DNA of 46,883 nucleotides from Deltaproteobacteria bacterium (GTDB lineage Bacteria; Myxococcota; B64-G9). The stretch lies in NCBI GenBank assembly GCA_019307065.1, contig JAFDKH010000015.1, forward strand, positions 1-46,883, read 5' to 3'. Within the stretch, counting starts at the first letter, position 1. Each line of letters starts with the position of its first letter. The notes under the pieces are model-generated. The model was not told where the DNA came from and did no database searches. It saw only the letters and a list, made by a program, of their open reading frames with translations. Position numbers and translations under genes: made by a program. This document shows, in pieces, positions 14,377-22,862 of the stretch.

Positions 14377-16617
14377 TCACTCACCCTCAACAAACGCCTT
14401 CAGGCGCTTGGATCGCGACGGATGCCTTAGCTTTCTCAATGCCTTAGCCTCAATCTGACGAATCCGTTCACGGGTTACTTCAAAATCTTGCCCAACCTCC
14501 TCCAGGGTATGATCTGATTTCTCACCAATTCCGAATCGCATCCGCAGAACTTTTTCTTCCCGGGGGGAGAGTGTCGCCAGCACCTTTCTGGTCTGCTCAG
14601 ACAAGTTCAAATTCATGACAGCTTCCGATGGCGAGGTGACTGCCTTATCTTCAATAAAATCGCCCAGATGGCTGTCTTCTTCTTCTCCAATGGGAGTTTC
14701 CAATGAAATCGGCTCTTTAGCAATCTTGAGCACTTTACGTACCTTATCGAGTGGCAACTCCATTTTCATAGCTATCTCTTCAGGGGTTGGCTCGCGGCCA
14801 ATCTCCTGAACAAGGTAGCGCGAAGTACGAATCAGTTTATTAATCGTCTCAATCATGTGAACCGGAATCCGAATGGTCCTGGCCTGATCGGCAATCGCCC
14901 TGGTGATTGCCTGGCGAATCCACCAAGTAGCGTAGGTTGAAAACTTATATCCACGCCGGTACTCGAACTTGTCGACTGCTTTCATCAACCCGATGTTGCC
15001 TTCCTGGATTAAGTCGAGGAACTGCAAGCCCCGGTTCGTATACTTCTTGGCTATCGAAACCACCAGGCGCAAATTGGCTTCAACTAATTCACTTTTAGCG
15101 ATTTCTGCTTTTTTCTCACCCTCGTAGATAGCTCTATATGTACCTCTCAACCAGTCAATCGACATGCCGGCTTCTTCTTCGACATGCTGCCGTTTACGGA
15201 CCGCCGAGCGAATCAGTCGATCCATTTCGAGAATTTCTTCCTTTCGAACCCCAAGCTTACGGGTAATTCGCTGTTCCTTGTCCTTAGAAGAACGCACTTC
15301 CTTGATTGTTTTGCGCAGTTCTTTTAACGACATGCCGGTGCGACGTTCACAGGTAGCAATGTCCGCTTCTGCCTGTTCAACTTGTCGAATGAGTTGCTTG
15401 AATCTGGATACGATTCTATCCATCTGGTGCTTGACAAGTCGGATCTCTTCGAGAGTAGCCAGCATTTTCTCCCGATCGCTATCGATCGTCTTGCGCAGCT
15501 TCTTGCGCTTTTTCTCAGAAAGCTTACGACCGGCTTTGAGCGCCTGCTCGCGTCGCTCACTGCCTTGCTGCAACTTTCGGATTTTCTCAATCAGATCAAT
15601 AACTCTGAGGGTGACCTTCTCCTCATCAGTCTCACCCATCTCGTCGTCATCAAAATCCCTTAAAACGTCCCGAACCCGGATTTTAGCCCGGCGCAAGCGG
15701 TCGGCCAGATTCTGGATTTCCTGCATCGCCAAGGGAGACTCGATCACTACCCGCATGACCTCTTTCTCCCCCGCTTCGATGCGCTTGGCTATTTCCACCT
15801 CGCCTTCACGGGTAAGCAAAGATACCGAGCCCATCTTCCTCAAATACATACGAACCGGGTCGCTCGTCTTGGAGGCACTCGCATCAACCTTATATGCAGC
15901 TTTGCCCTTTTTTGTCTTTCGTTTGGTCTTGTTCGACTTGATTTTTCTCGCGTCGTCAACAACATCGATCTCGGCATCTCCAAGGAACGTCACAAGGTCA
16001 TCGAGTTGATCTGGCGTTACCAACTCGTCGGACATGCTATCGTTGACCTCTTTGTGGGTCACAAACCCTGCATCTTTACCTTTGAGTAGAAGTTCTTGAA
16101 TGTCCTTGCGGTCACTTGCCTCGATAAAGATCTCCTCTGGGAGTACCTCTTCAGCCAGCTCGGCCAATTGATGATCGTGGATGCGCATAAACGGCTTGGA
16201 ATAAGCCCGCTGAGATTTGCCCTTTGTCACACCTGGGATATGCGTGCTCTTCACCCTGGGAGCGGCTCTCAGCTTGGGCTTGGCCTCGATCTCGCTGACC
16301 GATTTTGCCAATTCGTTTTTGTCGAGATCAACCTTTTGAGAGACAACCTTTGGCTTGGTCATCTCTTTTCTTAATACCTTCTGCGAATCCTTTGTCACGG
16401 GTTTCGAAGTGATTTTGGGCTTTTTTGCCTTGGCTCTTGGCGTTTTCATTTGTTTAGTCGACTTTCGTCCTGCCTTTGGCTTGCGGGTCTTGTCTTTTCC
16501 CATGACGTCCTCTCTAAACAATCTCTTTCGTAGACCTGACAACAGACCCCCGATTACCGAGTCTCTTGGGCGCGACTTCCCGGCTTTCGACCGGCTGGAA
16601 GTAATCCCCGGACTCAT
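14377..16617 (-). CDS. rpoD: Primary sigma factor (sigma-70)
   Basis: 746 residues. It directs RNA polymerase to housekeeping promoters. Region 1.1-like sequence at ~170-225 ([20 protein letters not shown]), region 1.2 at ~255-290 ([11 protein letters not shown]), a long charged non-conserved region, region 2 at ~510-580 ([37 protein letters not shown] core), region 3 at ~590-660, and region 4 with the -35 helix-turn-helix at ~680-746 ([20 protein letters not shown]). The first ~150 residues are a Lys/Arg/Pro-rich tail not typical of RpoD. Start: ATG 16617 overlaps the dnaG stop (ATGA) with AGGGAG 6 nt upstream. A second ATG at 16503 (MGKDKTRK) also has GAGAGG upstream, so a ~708-residue form is possible. 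Confidence 0.96.
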   Translation of the reverse strand: MSPGITSSRSKAGKSRPRDSVIGGLLSGLRKRLFREDVMGKDKTRKPKAGRKSTKQMKTPRAKAKKPKITSKPVTKDSQKVLRKEMTKPKVVSQKVDLDKNELAKSVSEIEAKPKLRAAPRVKSTHIPGVTKGKSQRAYSKPFMRIHDHQLAELAEEVLPEEIFIEASDRKDIQELLLKGKDAGFVTHKEVNDSMSDELVTPDQLDDLVTFLGDAEIDVVDDARKIKSNKTKRKTKKGKAAYKVDASASKTSDPVRMYLRKMGSVSLLTREGEVEIAKRIEAGEKEVMRVVIESPLAMQEIQNLADRLRRAKIRVRDVLRDFDDDEMGETDEEKVTLRVIDLIEKIRKLQQGSERREQALKAGRKLSEKKRKKLRKTIDSDREKMLATLEEIRLVKHQMDRIVSRFKQLIRQVEQAEADIATCERRTGMSLKELRKTIKEVRSSKDKEQRITRKLGVRKEEILEMDRLIRSAVRKRQHVEEEAGMSIDWLRGTYRAIYEGEKKAEIAKSELVEANLRLVVSIAKKYTNRGLQFLDLIQEGNIGLMKAVDKFEYRRGYKFSTYATWWIRQAITRAIADQARTIRIPVHMIETINKLIRTSRYLVQEIGREPTPEEIAMKMELPLDKVRKVLKIAKEPISLETPIGEEEDSHLGDFIEDKAVTSPSEAVMNLNLSEQTRKVLATLSPREEKVLRMRFGIGEKSDHTLEEVGQDFEVTRERIRQIEAKALRKLRHPSRSKRLKAFVEGE

Positions 16618-18464
16618 GACAAACTCCCTGTGGCACCAACAAGAGATACCAGCTCCTGGTCGAGGCGCATTTTGCTTCTCAATAGCTGCGCCTTTTCTTC
16701 TTCTTTACCAGCCTTTTCTGCCTGCCCTATTCTTTCGATCAACAACCGCAGCTCAGTTCTGATATGGCGACGGCGAACACCAAGTACACAACGATCCAGT
16801 TCGATGGCGGATCTATCCTCAGGAAAAGCTCCATCGTCCATCAGCAGCCCACTCAGTCTGCCGCGCAGTTCTCCGTCTTCAATCCCGGCCAGCAGCGGGG
16901 CCGGCGAGCCAGCGCCCTCGATCTCAATAATTCTGGTCACCAGTTCTCGCAACGGGGCTGAACTGAAACTGGAAACTATACTCCGATCTGAAAGTTTACG
17001 GATCAAGGCCGGGTACCTCAGCAGCAAAACAGTCAAAGTCTCCTCTTCCGGAACAGCCTTGACTGCCACTGACTCGTCCTGTCCGGCAGGCCGAAAAACA
17101 TCACCAGCGGAACGACTACTGCCCGACACCTTGCGCTGTTTGCTGACCGCATTTCGTAAATCGCTTTCGTTTACCGAAAAGAAGTCGGCCACCCAGCGAA
17201 TATAGTTTCCCAACCGCAGACTGTCCGTACAGGCGGTTATCACGGGCACCAATTTCTTCAAGGCATCAGTTCGAGCCTCAACGTCCTGGCCCGCTTCGTC
17301 ACGACACTTCTTGGCCAACACCTCGATGGTCGGCTTGGCCGTGGCGACCAACTCGGCAAACTCTGAGCCACCCCGGTCCCGGACAAAAGAATCAGGGTCT
17401 TCTCCCTGAGGTAACAAAACCATATACGGCGACAGATCTTCGGCCAGCAAGATTTGGGCTGATCTAAATGAGGCAGCCATACCGGCGGCGTCCGAATCGA
17501 AGATCATAATGATTTTTTGAGCAAAGCGCCTGAGAATACTAGCATGCTTCTGAGTCAGGGCAGTGCCGCAGGTAGCTACCGAGTTCTTGATACCGGCCGC
17601 AGCCAACGACAGAACATCAAAATATCCTTCGACTAGAATCACTTCCGACTTGTGCTGAATCTCCGGCCGAGCTTGCTGCAACCCATAGAGAACTTCGCTT
17701 TTATCGTAAACCTGGCTCTGTCGAGAATTGATATATTTGGGTCCTTCTGTCCGGCTATCGAGTTTGCGGGCCCCGAATCCGCGCACCTTTCCGTCCAATC
17801 CGATAATCGGAAAAACTATTCGATCGCGAAGAGCATCGTAGAGGCCGCGGCTGCCAGAAGCTACCAAACCCAGACTGGAGGCATCATCCAGCGACAAGTT
17901 GGCCGCTTTCAGATAATCAACCAGGCCTTGCCATTGATTCTGCGCATAGCCAACTCTGAACTGACGGGCAATCTCCTCGGTCGTTTGGCGATCTTGCATG
18001 TATTGTCTAGCCGACTCCTTAGAATCCTGCTTCCATAGCTGATCTTCAAAGAAATCAGCAGTCGTTTCATTCAACTCGAGAAAACGCGTTTTTTGCTCAC
18101 GCACCTTGGCACTTTTGGGATTACGCTTGGGCAGCTCGACTCCACAACTAGCAGCCAATTCGTCCAACACTTCCGGAAAACTCTTGCCTTCGATTTTCAT
18201 TAGAAAGGAAAAAACATCACCTGATGCCTTGCAGCCGAAACAATGGAAAAAGCCTTTCTGGTGATTCACAGAGAAAGACCCTGTCTTTTCAGCATGAAAA
18301 GGACACAAGCCGACATAGTTACGACCCGCCTTTTTCAATTTAACATAGCGGCTGACCAGTTCCACAATATCGACTCGTTGCCGAATGGTCTCGACCGCAT
18401 CATCTCGGAAGGCTTGAGTCAAAGCATTCCCCTGACCAGAACCCGTAGTTAAAGCCACAGCCAT
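16614..18464 (-). CDS. dnaG: DNA primase
   Basis: 616 residues. It makes RNA primers for replication and is loaded by DnaB. An N-terminal CHC2 zinc domain (CPFH...CFGC, ~55-85) is followed by the catalytic core with a Toprim domain holding [14 protein letters not shown] and [13 protein letters not shown] (~260-320), and a helicase-binding C-terminal region (~450-616). ATG 18464 is chosen over the in-frame TTG at 18467. No good Shine-Dalgarno is seen, so translation may be coupled to the 33-codon Cys-rich frame ending 9 nt earlier. The stop overlaps rpoD as ATGA. It is the second classical gene of the rpsU-dnaG-rpoD operon. Confidence 0.96.
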   Translation of the reverse strand: MAVALTTGSGQGNALTQAFRDDAVETIRQRVDIVELVSRYVKLKKAGRNYVGLCPFHAEKTGSFSVNHQKGFFHCFGCKASGDVFSFLMKIEGKSFPEVLDELAASCGVELPKRNPKSAKVREQKTRFLELNETTADFFEDQLWKQDSKESARQYMQDRQTTEEIARQFRVGYAQNQWQGLVDYLKAANLSLDDASSLGLVASGSRGLYDALRDRIVFPIIGLDGKVRGFGARKLDSRTEGPKYINSRQSQVYDKSEVLYGLQQARPEIQHKSEVILVEGYFDVLSLAAAGIKNSVATCGTALTQKHASILRRFAQKIIMIFDSDAAGMAASFRSAQILLAEDLSPYMVLLPQGEDPDSFVRDRGGSEFAELVATAKPTIEVLAKKCRDEAGQDVEARTDALKKLVPVITACTDSLRLGNYIRWVADFFSVNESDLRNAVSKQRKVSGSSRSAGDVFRPAGQDESVAVKAVPEEETLTVLLLRYPALIRKLSDRSIVSSFSSAPLRELVTRIIEIEGAGSPAPLLAGIEDGELRGRLSGLLMDDGAFPEDRSAIELDRCVLGVRRRHIRTELRLLIERIGQAEKAGKEEEKAQLLRSKMRLDQELVSLVGATGSLS

Positions 18465-18473
18465 CAACCGCGC

Positions 18474-18575
18474 TCAGTTCAACTCAACTTTGTTCCGGCT
18501 GTCTTTACAGCAGAGACACTTCTCGCCCAGCCGATCCTGGTTGCAAAAGACCTGAGGCTTGCAGCATGCGCTCAT
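18474..18575 (-). CDS. Cys-rich 33-residue small protein between rpsU and dnaG (unrecognised)
   Basis: A complete short frame, ATG 18575 to TGA 18476-18474. The start overlaps the rpsU stop as ATGA, the usual mark of translational coupling, and the stop lies 9 nt before dnaG. The 33 residues include six cysteines at positions 4, 5, 11, 20, 22 and 23 ([12 protein letters not shown]..., then GEKCLCCKD), a pattern that suggests metal binding. It fills the gap between two housekeeping genes exactly. No family is recognised. It could be a real zinc-binding microprotein linked to ribosome/primase supply, or a translated spacer that only couples rpsU and dnaG. Evidence is positional plus composition; conservation is untested. 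Confidence 0.6.
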   Translation of the reverse strand: MSACCKPQVFCNQDRLGEKCLCCKDSRNKVELN

Positions 18576-18763
18576 CCTTTACGAATCTTTTTCAACGCTC
18601 GCTTTTTGGCTGCCAGCGCCTTTTTCTTCTTTCTCACACTGGGTTTTTCGTAATGTTCACGTTTGCGGATTTCGGACAGAATACCAGCCTTTTCGCACTG
18701 CTTTTTGAATCGCTTCAAAGCGCTTTCGAAGGATTCTCCTTCTCGAACCTTCACGCCCGGCAT
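18572..18763 (-). CDS. rpsU: 30S ribosomal protein bS21
   Basis: 63 residues, typical for bS21: [20 protein letters not shown], then [20 protein letters not shown], and a basic tail rich in Lys/Arg. It binds the 30S platform near the anti-Shine-Dalgarno end of 16S rRNA. First gene of the rpsU-dnaG-rpoD operon, behind a near-consensus sigma-70 promoter and a ~70-nt leader that contains a small hairpin (GGGAT/ATCCC, 18808-18824). GGGAGG lies upstream of ATG 18763. The stop overlaps the start of the Cys-rich small frame. Confidence 0.96.
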   Translation of the reverse strand: MPGVKVREGESFESALKRFKKQCEKAGILSEIRKREHYEKPSVRKKKKALAAKKRALKKIRKG

Positions 18764-18838
18764 TTACTAACCACCTCCCTTAGGGGTCTTGTAAAGAACT
18801 ATTGCCTGGGATCACCTACATCCCTCAAAAAGTGAACC

Positions 18839-18866
18839 ATTATAGGGCAACACCAATACCTGTCAA
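18839..18866 (-). promoter_or_regulatory. Near-consensus sigma-70 promoter for rpsU-dnaG-rpoD
   Basis: Minus-strand -35 TTGACA (18866-18861), 16-nt spacer, -10 TATAAT (18844-18839): both hexamers perfect. The predicted start near 18832 gives a ~70-nt rpsU leader. The gap 18764-19095 otherwise holds only the divergent modE promoter/operator; 18870-19020 shows nothing else I can support. Confidence 0.9.
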
Positions 18867-19026
18867 GTACTTAAGACCGTAATTTCACGTAAAAAGTTAC
18901 AAGATTAGCAGGACTGATTTATCCCTATTGCCCTAGATATCTCGCCAGGACAGTGCGACCCAGAAAATTCGGCATGCAGGCATACCATTGAAAACAAAGT
19001 CATTTTTACACCAGCGACGATTTTTT

Positions 19027-19060
19027 TTGAAAAGCGATATGAACAGCTGTACATATCGCT
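19027..19060 (+). promoter_or_regulatory. Promoter with 28-bp dyad, probable ModE operator
   Basis: AGCGATATG (19033-19041) and CATATCGCT (19052-19060) are perfect 9-bp inverted arms around a centre that holds the palindrome ACAGCTGT, so the 28 bp are symmetrical except for one pair. The arms resemble ModE half-sites (CGNTATATA-like with central spacing). A weak promoter fits around it: TTGAAA (19027-19032), 17 nt, TACATA (19050-19055), so a bound protein would block polymerase. The gene starting 36 bp downstream is a ModE-type regulator, suggesting autoregulation by molybdate or tungstate status. Confidence 0.7.
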
Positions 19061-19095
19061 ATGGGTCTCAAATTCTCGCCCAGGGAGAGGTTTTG

Positions 19096-19458
19096 ATGTC
19101 GCCAACAATACCGAAGATACGCACAAAAGTCTGGCTAGAGGTAAACGATATGCACATTTTTGGTTCAGGCCTGGCCGGCCTGCTCGATAACATCGATCAA
19201 CTGGGTACCTTGACTGCTGCTGCGCATCAATCCAATATGAGCTACCGGCACGCCTGGAATTTGATTCGGCACGCCGAAAATCATCTTGGCCGGCAACTTG
19301 TCCATCGCCGCCCGGGAGGGTCCGGCGGGGGACACTCGGCTCTCTCCCCGGATGCCAGACACTTATTGAGCAGCTTCAATAAAATAAGCAGTGATATTAC
19401 TGGATATGCAAATGAACGTTTCGCATCTCTGTTCAGCCAGGAAAAGGGCACAGAATGA
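19096..19458 (+). CDS. modE: ModE-type winged-helix regulator (DNA-binding domain only)
   Basis: 120 residues from ATG 19096, which has AGGGAGAGG at a good distance. An upstream in-frame start at 18988 would read through the operator and is rejected. The whole protein is the ModE/LysR-like winged helix-turn-helix (GTLTAAAHQSNMSYRHAWNL; RPGGSGGGHSALSPDARHLL). The C-terminal molybdate-binding TOBE domains of E. coli ModE are absent, so either another factor senses the metal or it acts constitutively. It overlaps moeA by ATGA and heads the molybdopterin operon; it probably represses or tunes that operon through the dyad at 19033-19060. Confidence 0.88.
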   Translation: MSPTIPKIRTKVWLEVNDMHIFGSGLAGLLDNIDQLGTLTAAAHQSNMSYRHAWNLIRHAENHLGRQLVHRRPGGSGGGHSALSPDARHLLSSFNKISSDITGYANERFASLFSQEKGTE

Positions 19459-20666
19459 ACATCTTTGAGCCAATGCTTCCTTGCGAAAAAGCGTTTGAGC
19501 TTCTTGACAATGCACTAGCCGGCTACCAACTACCCGGCAAGTCAGTGACGGTCGCGCAGGCCTATGGTCGGGTTTTGCTCAATGATCAGACTTCCCTATT
19601 GGAACTCCCGCCTTTCAATAAATCCGCCATGGATGGATATGCCATAAGAGCAGATGACCGACAGGATCAATATCGCGTCGTTGAAACGGTTGCCGCTGGA
19701 CAGGTAAGCCGGAAGACAATTGAGCCAGGCACAGCAGTTAGGATCATGACTGGGGCCTGCGTGCCACCTGGCGGCGGAAGAGTCATCAAAGTCGAGGACA
19801 CACAACAAGATGGCGATCTGATCAAGGTCTTGAGCTTTGAAGATCGCACTAATATCGCTGAAAAGGCCCAAGATGTACGCATTGGAGATCTGATACTCTC
19901 GGCCGGCACACGGCTGGGTTCTTTGGAAATTGCCAACTTGGTTTCTTGTGGAATAACTCAGCTAGAGGTAGTTCGCCGTCCACAAATTGCAGTTCTTTCT
20001 ACTGGCGACGAAATTGTGGATTCACCCGATCAGCTTGGCCCGGGAAAAATCATGAATTCAAATGGGCCTATGCTGGCAGGCCTGGCACATGAGTCAGGTC
20101 TGAAACTGATTAGTCAAGATCGGGTTCCCGACACCTGGGACGCAACTGTTGCTGCCATAGAAAACGCCATGGACCAGGCCAATCTAGTGGTCTTGTCGGG
20201 GGGTGTTTCTGTCGGTGAATACGATTTTGTCCTCAAGGCCATGAGTGCGGCAGGTTTGACTGTTCACTTCTCTCGGGTTGCCATCTTACCGGGCAAGCCA
20301 ACAGTTTTTGCCTCGCGTGAGGATACTTTTGTTTTCGGCCTGCCGGGCAACCCCGTCTCGGTATTTATAATGTTCCACCTGTTTGTCCGTCGGGCCGTGG
20401 CCTTGCTGTCCGGTTCGACACCGGGCTTGCGTGATTTTCCCGTCCGCCTGGCAGCCGATTTCAAACGAAGAAAAATTGAGCGACTGCAACATGTCCCTTG
20501 TCGAATCAATCAGGCCGGGGAATGTGAGCCGGTTGACTATCACGGCTCGGCCCACCTGGCGGCCATCATGCGGGCCGATGGTTTCTTCCTGGTTGCTGTC
20601 GGAACAGCCGAGCTGAAAGCCGGTCAGCAAGTCACCTTCATCCCCATGGCCGGAGGTTTTAAATGA
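19455..20666 (+). CDS. moeA: Molybdopterin molybdenumtransferase
   Basis: 403 residues, the usual MoeA length. It inserts molybdate (or tungstate) into adenylylated molybdopterin. Visible motifs are NKSAMDGYA (~54), GAVxIMTGA-like 'AVRIMTGA' (~95), the MoCF-biosynthesis core 'STGDEI' (~185) and 'LSGGVSVGEYD' (~250), and 'GLPGNPVSVF' (~295), followed by the small C-terminal domain IV. It overlaps modE and moaA by 4 bp on each side, indicating a tightly coupled operon. Confidence 0.95.
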   Translation: MNIFEPMLPCEKAFELLDNALAGYQLPGKSVTVAQAYGRVLLNDQTSLLELPPFNKSAMDGYAIRADDRQDQYRVVETVAAGQVSRKTIEPGTAVRIMTGACVPPGGGRVIKVEDTQQDGDLIKVLSFEDRTNIAEKAQDVRIGDLILSAGTRLGSLEIANLVSCGITQLEVVRRPQIAVLSTGDEIVDSPDQLGPGKIMNSNGPMLAGLAHESGLKLISQDRVPDTWDATVAAIENAMDQANLVVLSGGVSVGEYDFVLKAMSAAGLTVHFSRVAILPGKPTVFASREDTFVFGLPGNPVSVFIMFHLFVRRAVALLSGSTPGLRDFPVRLAADFKRRKIERLQHVPCRINQAGECEPVDYHGSAHLAAIMRADGFFLVAVGTAELKAGQQVTFIPMAGGFK

Positions 20667-21463
20667 AAGATCGCTTTGGTCGAGAGATCAACTACTTGAG
20701 GATCTCAGTCACCGATCGCTGCGATTTGCGCTGTCGTTACTGTATGCCGGCCGAAGGCATTGAACTTATTCCAATGAAAGACGTTCTAACTTTCGAAGAG
20801 ATCACACAGCTGGCCGCGGTCGCCGTTGAAAAGGGAGTAGACAAGATCCGCTTGACCGGGGGCGAGCCTTTAGTCCGACGCGGGATTGCCAAGTTAGTCG
20901 ATATGCTTTCAAAAATCCCTGGAGTAAAAGATTTGGCGATGTCAACCAATGCAATCCTCCTGTCAAGACACGCCCAAGACCTTGCCGCGGCTGGCCTCGA
21001 TCGGGTTAATATCAGCCTGGACACGATGCGGCCCGAAGTATTCACCCATGTCACCCGCGGGGGTGACATTCGCAAAGTATTCGAGGGTATTGCCGCTGCC
21101 CGACGCGCCGGCCTGACCCCGATCAAGCTAAATTGTGTCGTCTCTAAATCATCTTCAGAGCCGAACGCAAGAGAGGTTTATAGTTATGGTCAGGAAAACG
21201 GCCTGGAGGTTCGATTTATCAAGCAAATGAACTTTGCCGAGGGCTTATTCGATATTGTCGAAGGCGGTCAGGGCGGTGATTGTCCGCGCTGTAATCGTCT
21301 GCGTCTTTCTTCTGATGGATTGATCCGTCCGTGTCTTTTTTCTGACTTGGGATTTTCAATACGCGAACTGGGCCCGGCCGAGGCAATCGAACGTGCCCTG
21401 GCTGAAAAACCCAAATCAGGCGGTAAATGCTCACACAACTGGATCCGGGCAATAGGAGGTTGA
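20663..21463 (+). CDS. moaA: GTP 3',8-cyclase, short form
   Basis: 266 residues against about 325-340 in most MoaA. The first step of molybdopterin synthesis turns GTP into 3',8-cyclo-GTP. The N-terminal radical-SAM cluster ligands are C20, C24 and C27 (DRCDLRCRYCMP) with the SAM motif 'TGGEP'. The C-terminal 4Fe-4S ligands are C207, C210 and C224 (CPRCNRLRLSSDG...C), and the essential Gly-Gly tail is present (IRAIGG). About 60 residues normally lying between 'EVRFI' and the C-terminal cluster are missing, including the usual GNxW...GPAxYY-type segment. The frame is open and the ends are intact, so this looks like a compact natural variant rather than a broken gene. Confidence 0.92.
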   Translation: MKDRFGREINYLRISVTDRCDLRCRYCMPAEGIELIPMKDVLTFEEITQLAAVAVEKGVDKIRLTGGEPLVRRGIAKLVDMLSKIPGVKDLAMSTNAILLSRHAQDLAAAGLDRVNISLDTMRPEVFTHVTRGGDIRKVFEGIAAARRAGLTPIKLNCVVSKSSSEPNAREVYSYGQENGLEVRFIKQMNFAEGLFDIVEGGQGGDCPRCNRLRLSSDGLIRPCLFSDLGFSIRELGPAEAIERALAEKPKSGGKCSHNWIRAIGG

Positions 21464-21464
21464 A

Positions 21465-21926
21465 ATGGCAAAACTGTCACATGTCGACGATCAAGGGCGG
21501 GCAAAGATGGTTGACGTTGGACCGAAATCATTACAACAAAGACAAGCCCAGGCAGCAGGCGTAATCGCTCTGTCGGCGGAGGCGATTTCACGAATCCGTG
21601 AGAATCAAATGAAGAAGGGAGATGTCCTGGGAACCGCCCAGCTGGCCGGGATCCAGGCAGCCAAGCTGACGCCACGGTTGATACCGCTTTGCCACCCGCT
21701 TATCCTCGATTATATCGATGTGACCCTCTCGCTCGACGATCAAGGGATATCAGCAAATGCCGAGGTTAAATGTATCGGCCGGACCGGCGTCGAGATGGAG
21801 GCCCTGACTGCAGTCAGCGTCGCTTTACTGACCGTCTACGATATGTGTAAAGCCGTAGACAAGCGGATGCAGATCAATGACATTCACCTGGTCAAAAAGG
21901 AAAAATTCGATGTCGAAAATGGCTGA
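21465..21926 (+). CDS. moaC: Cyclic pyranopterin monophosphate synthase
   Basis: 153 residues, full length. It converts 3',8-cyclo-GTP to cyclic pyranopterin monophosphate together with MoaA. Motifs: 'LIPLCHPL' (~74), 'GVEMEALTAVSVALLTVYDM' (~107) and 'CKAVDK' with the catalytic Lys. GGAGG lies 6 nt upstream of the ATG, overlapping the moaA stop region. Its last 17 bp overlap the next gene. Confidence 0.96.
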   Translation: MAKLSHVDDQGRAKMVDVGPKSLQQRQAQAAGVIALSAEAISRIRENQMKKGDVLGTAQLAGIQAAKLTPRLIPLCHPLILDYIDVTLSLDDQGISANAEVKCIGRTGVEMEALTAVSVALLTVYDMCKAVDKRMQINDIHLVKKEKFDVENG

Positions 21927-22845
21927 AGTCTTTTCGGTTAATATTTCAAAAGAAAAAGGAACAATCAAACAACCGGTTGATAGTATCGATCTCGATCTGG
22001 ACGGTATTGTCAGCGACGCACATGCCGGGCCCTGGCACCGCCAGGTAAGCTTGCTGAGCCAAGAAAGTATCCAGCACTTTTCCGAAGAAATCGGACGGAA
22101 AATCGAACCTGGAGAATTTGCCGAAAATATTACAATGCAGGGAATCGACTTGAGCCAGGCAAGTCTACTCGATCGTTTCAGAATCGGGCCAGTCGAACTG
22201 CAACTTACACAAATCGGCAAGAAATGCCACGGCGATGCTTGCGCTATTTTTCGCGAAGTCGGCAAGTGCGTCATGCCCAAAGAAGGTATTTTTTGCCGAG
22301 TGCTTCAAGGCGGCAGCATCCGGGCCGGCGACAAAATAAAATACCAGCCAAAGATCTGGAAGTTCAGAGTAATAACCCTGAGCGACAGGGCCCACCGCGG
22401 CGACTATTCCGATCGCAGCGGGCCGCTGGCCAAAGACCAACTCGACGGTTTCGCTGCGGCTAAGCACTGGCGCTCGGCTACCGAGACAGTCGTTCTACCC
22501 GATGATGCCAGCCACCTGCAAACAGCGCTAGAGACCGCCCGCGATGAAGCTGTCGATATTGTCGTTACCACCGGGGGCACGGGCGTCGGCCCGCGGGACA
22601 TTACGCCAGAAACCGTTACGAAATTCTGCGACAAGATCATCCCCGGTATCATGGATGCCATCCGGATCAAGTTCGGCCAGGACAAGCCCAACGCTTTACT
22701 CAGCCGCTCGGTGGCCGGGGTGACCGGGACTATGCTTGTTTACGCAATTCCAGGAAGCGTAAAGGCCGTCAAAGAATACATGTCGGAGATCACCAAAACG
22801 ATCGAACACCTGATACAGATGTTGCACGGGTTGGACGTGCACTAG
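21910..22845 (+). CDS. MOSC domain fused to MogA/MoaB-type molybdopterin adenylyltransferase
   Basis: 311 residues from ATG 21910 (AAGGA ~9 nt upstream); a longer frame from 21877 would overlap moaC more and lacks a ribosome site. Residues ~1-150 form a MOSC domain, the small beta-barrel of Moco sulfurase C-termini, thought to handle sulfur/metal-cofactor chemistry. Residues ~155-311 form a MogA/MoaB domain (VITLSDRAHRGDYSDRSG; TTGGTGVGPRDITPE) that adenylylates molybdopterin before MoeA acts. Both halves look complete. The typical MOSC cysteine could be C109 or C114 in 'GKKCHGDACA'. Last gene of the modE-moeA-moaAC operon; the convergent gene lies 17 bp away without an obvious terminator. 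Confidence 0.88.
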   Translation: MSKMAEVFSVNISKEKGTIKQPVDSIDLDLDGIVSDAHAGPWHRQVSLLSQESIQHFSEEIGRKIEPGEFAENITMQGIDLSQASLLDRFRIGPVELQLTQIGKKCHGDACAIFREVGKCVMPKEGIFCRVLQGGSIRAGDKIKYQPKIWKFRVITLSDRAHRGDYSDRSGPLAKDQLDGFAAAKHWRSATETVVLPDDASHLQTALETARDEAVDIVVTTGGTGVGPRDITPETVTKFCDKIIPGIMDAIRIKFGQDKPNALLSRSVAGVTGTMLVYAIPGSVKAVKEYMSEITKTIEHLIQMLHGLDVH

Positions 22846-22862
22846 TCCAAAAAATCCAGGCC

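Noticed and set aside
18988..19095. N-terminal extension of the ModE-like protein
   Set aside because: It would run through the operator and promoter; ATG 19096 has a strong ribosome-binding site and gives a normal ModE start.
20663..21463. Frameshift as explanation for the short moaA
   Set aside because: The frame is open end to end, both cysteine clusters are in frame and the C-terminal Gly-Gly is present.
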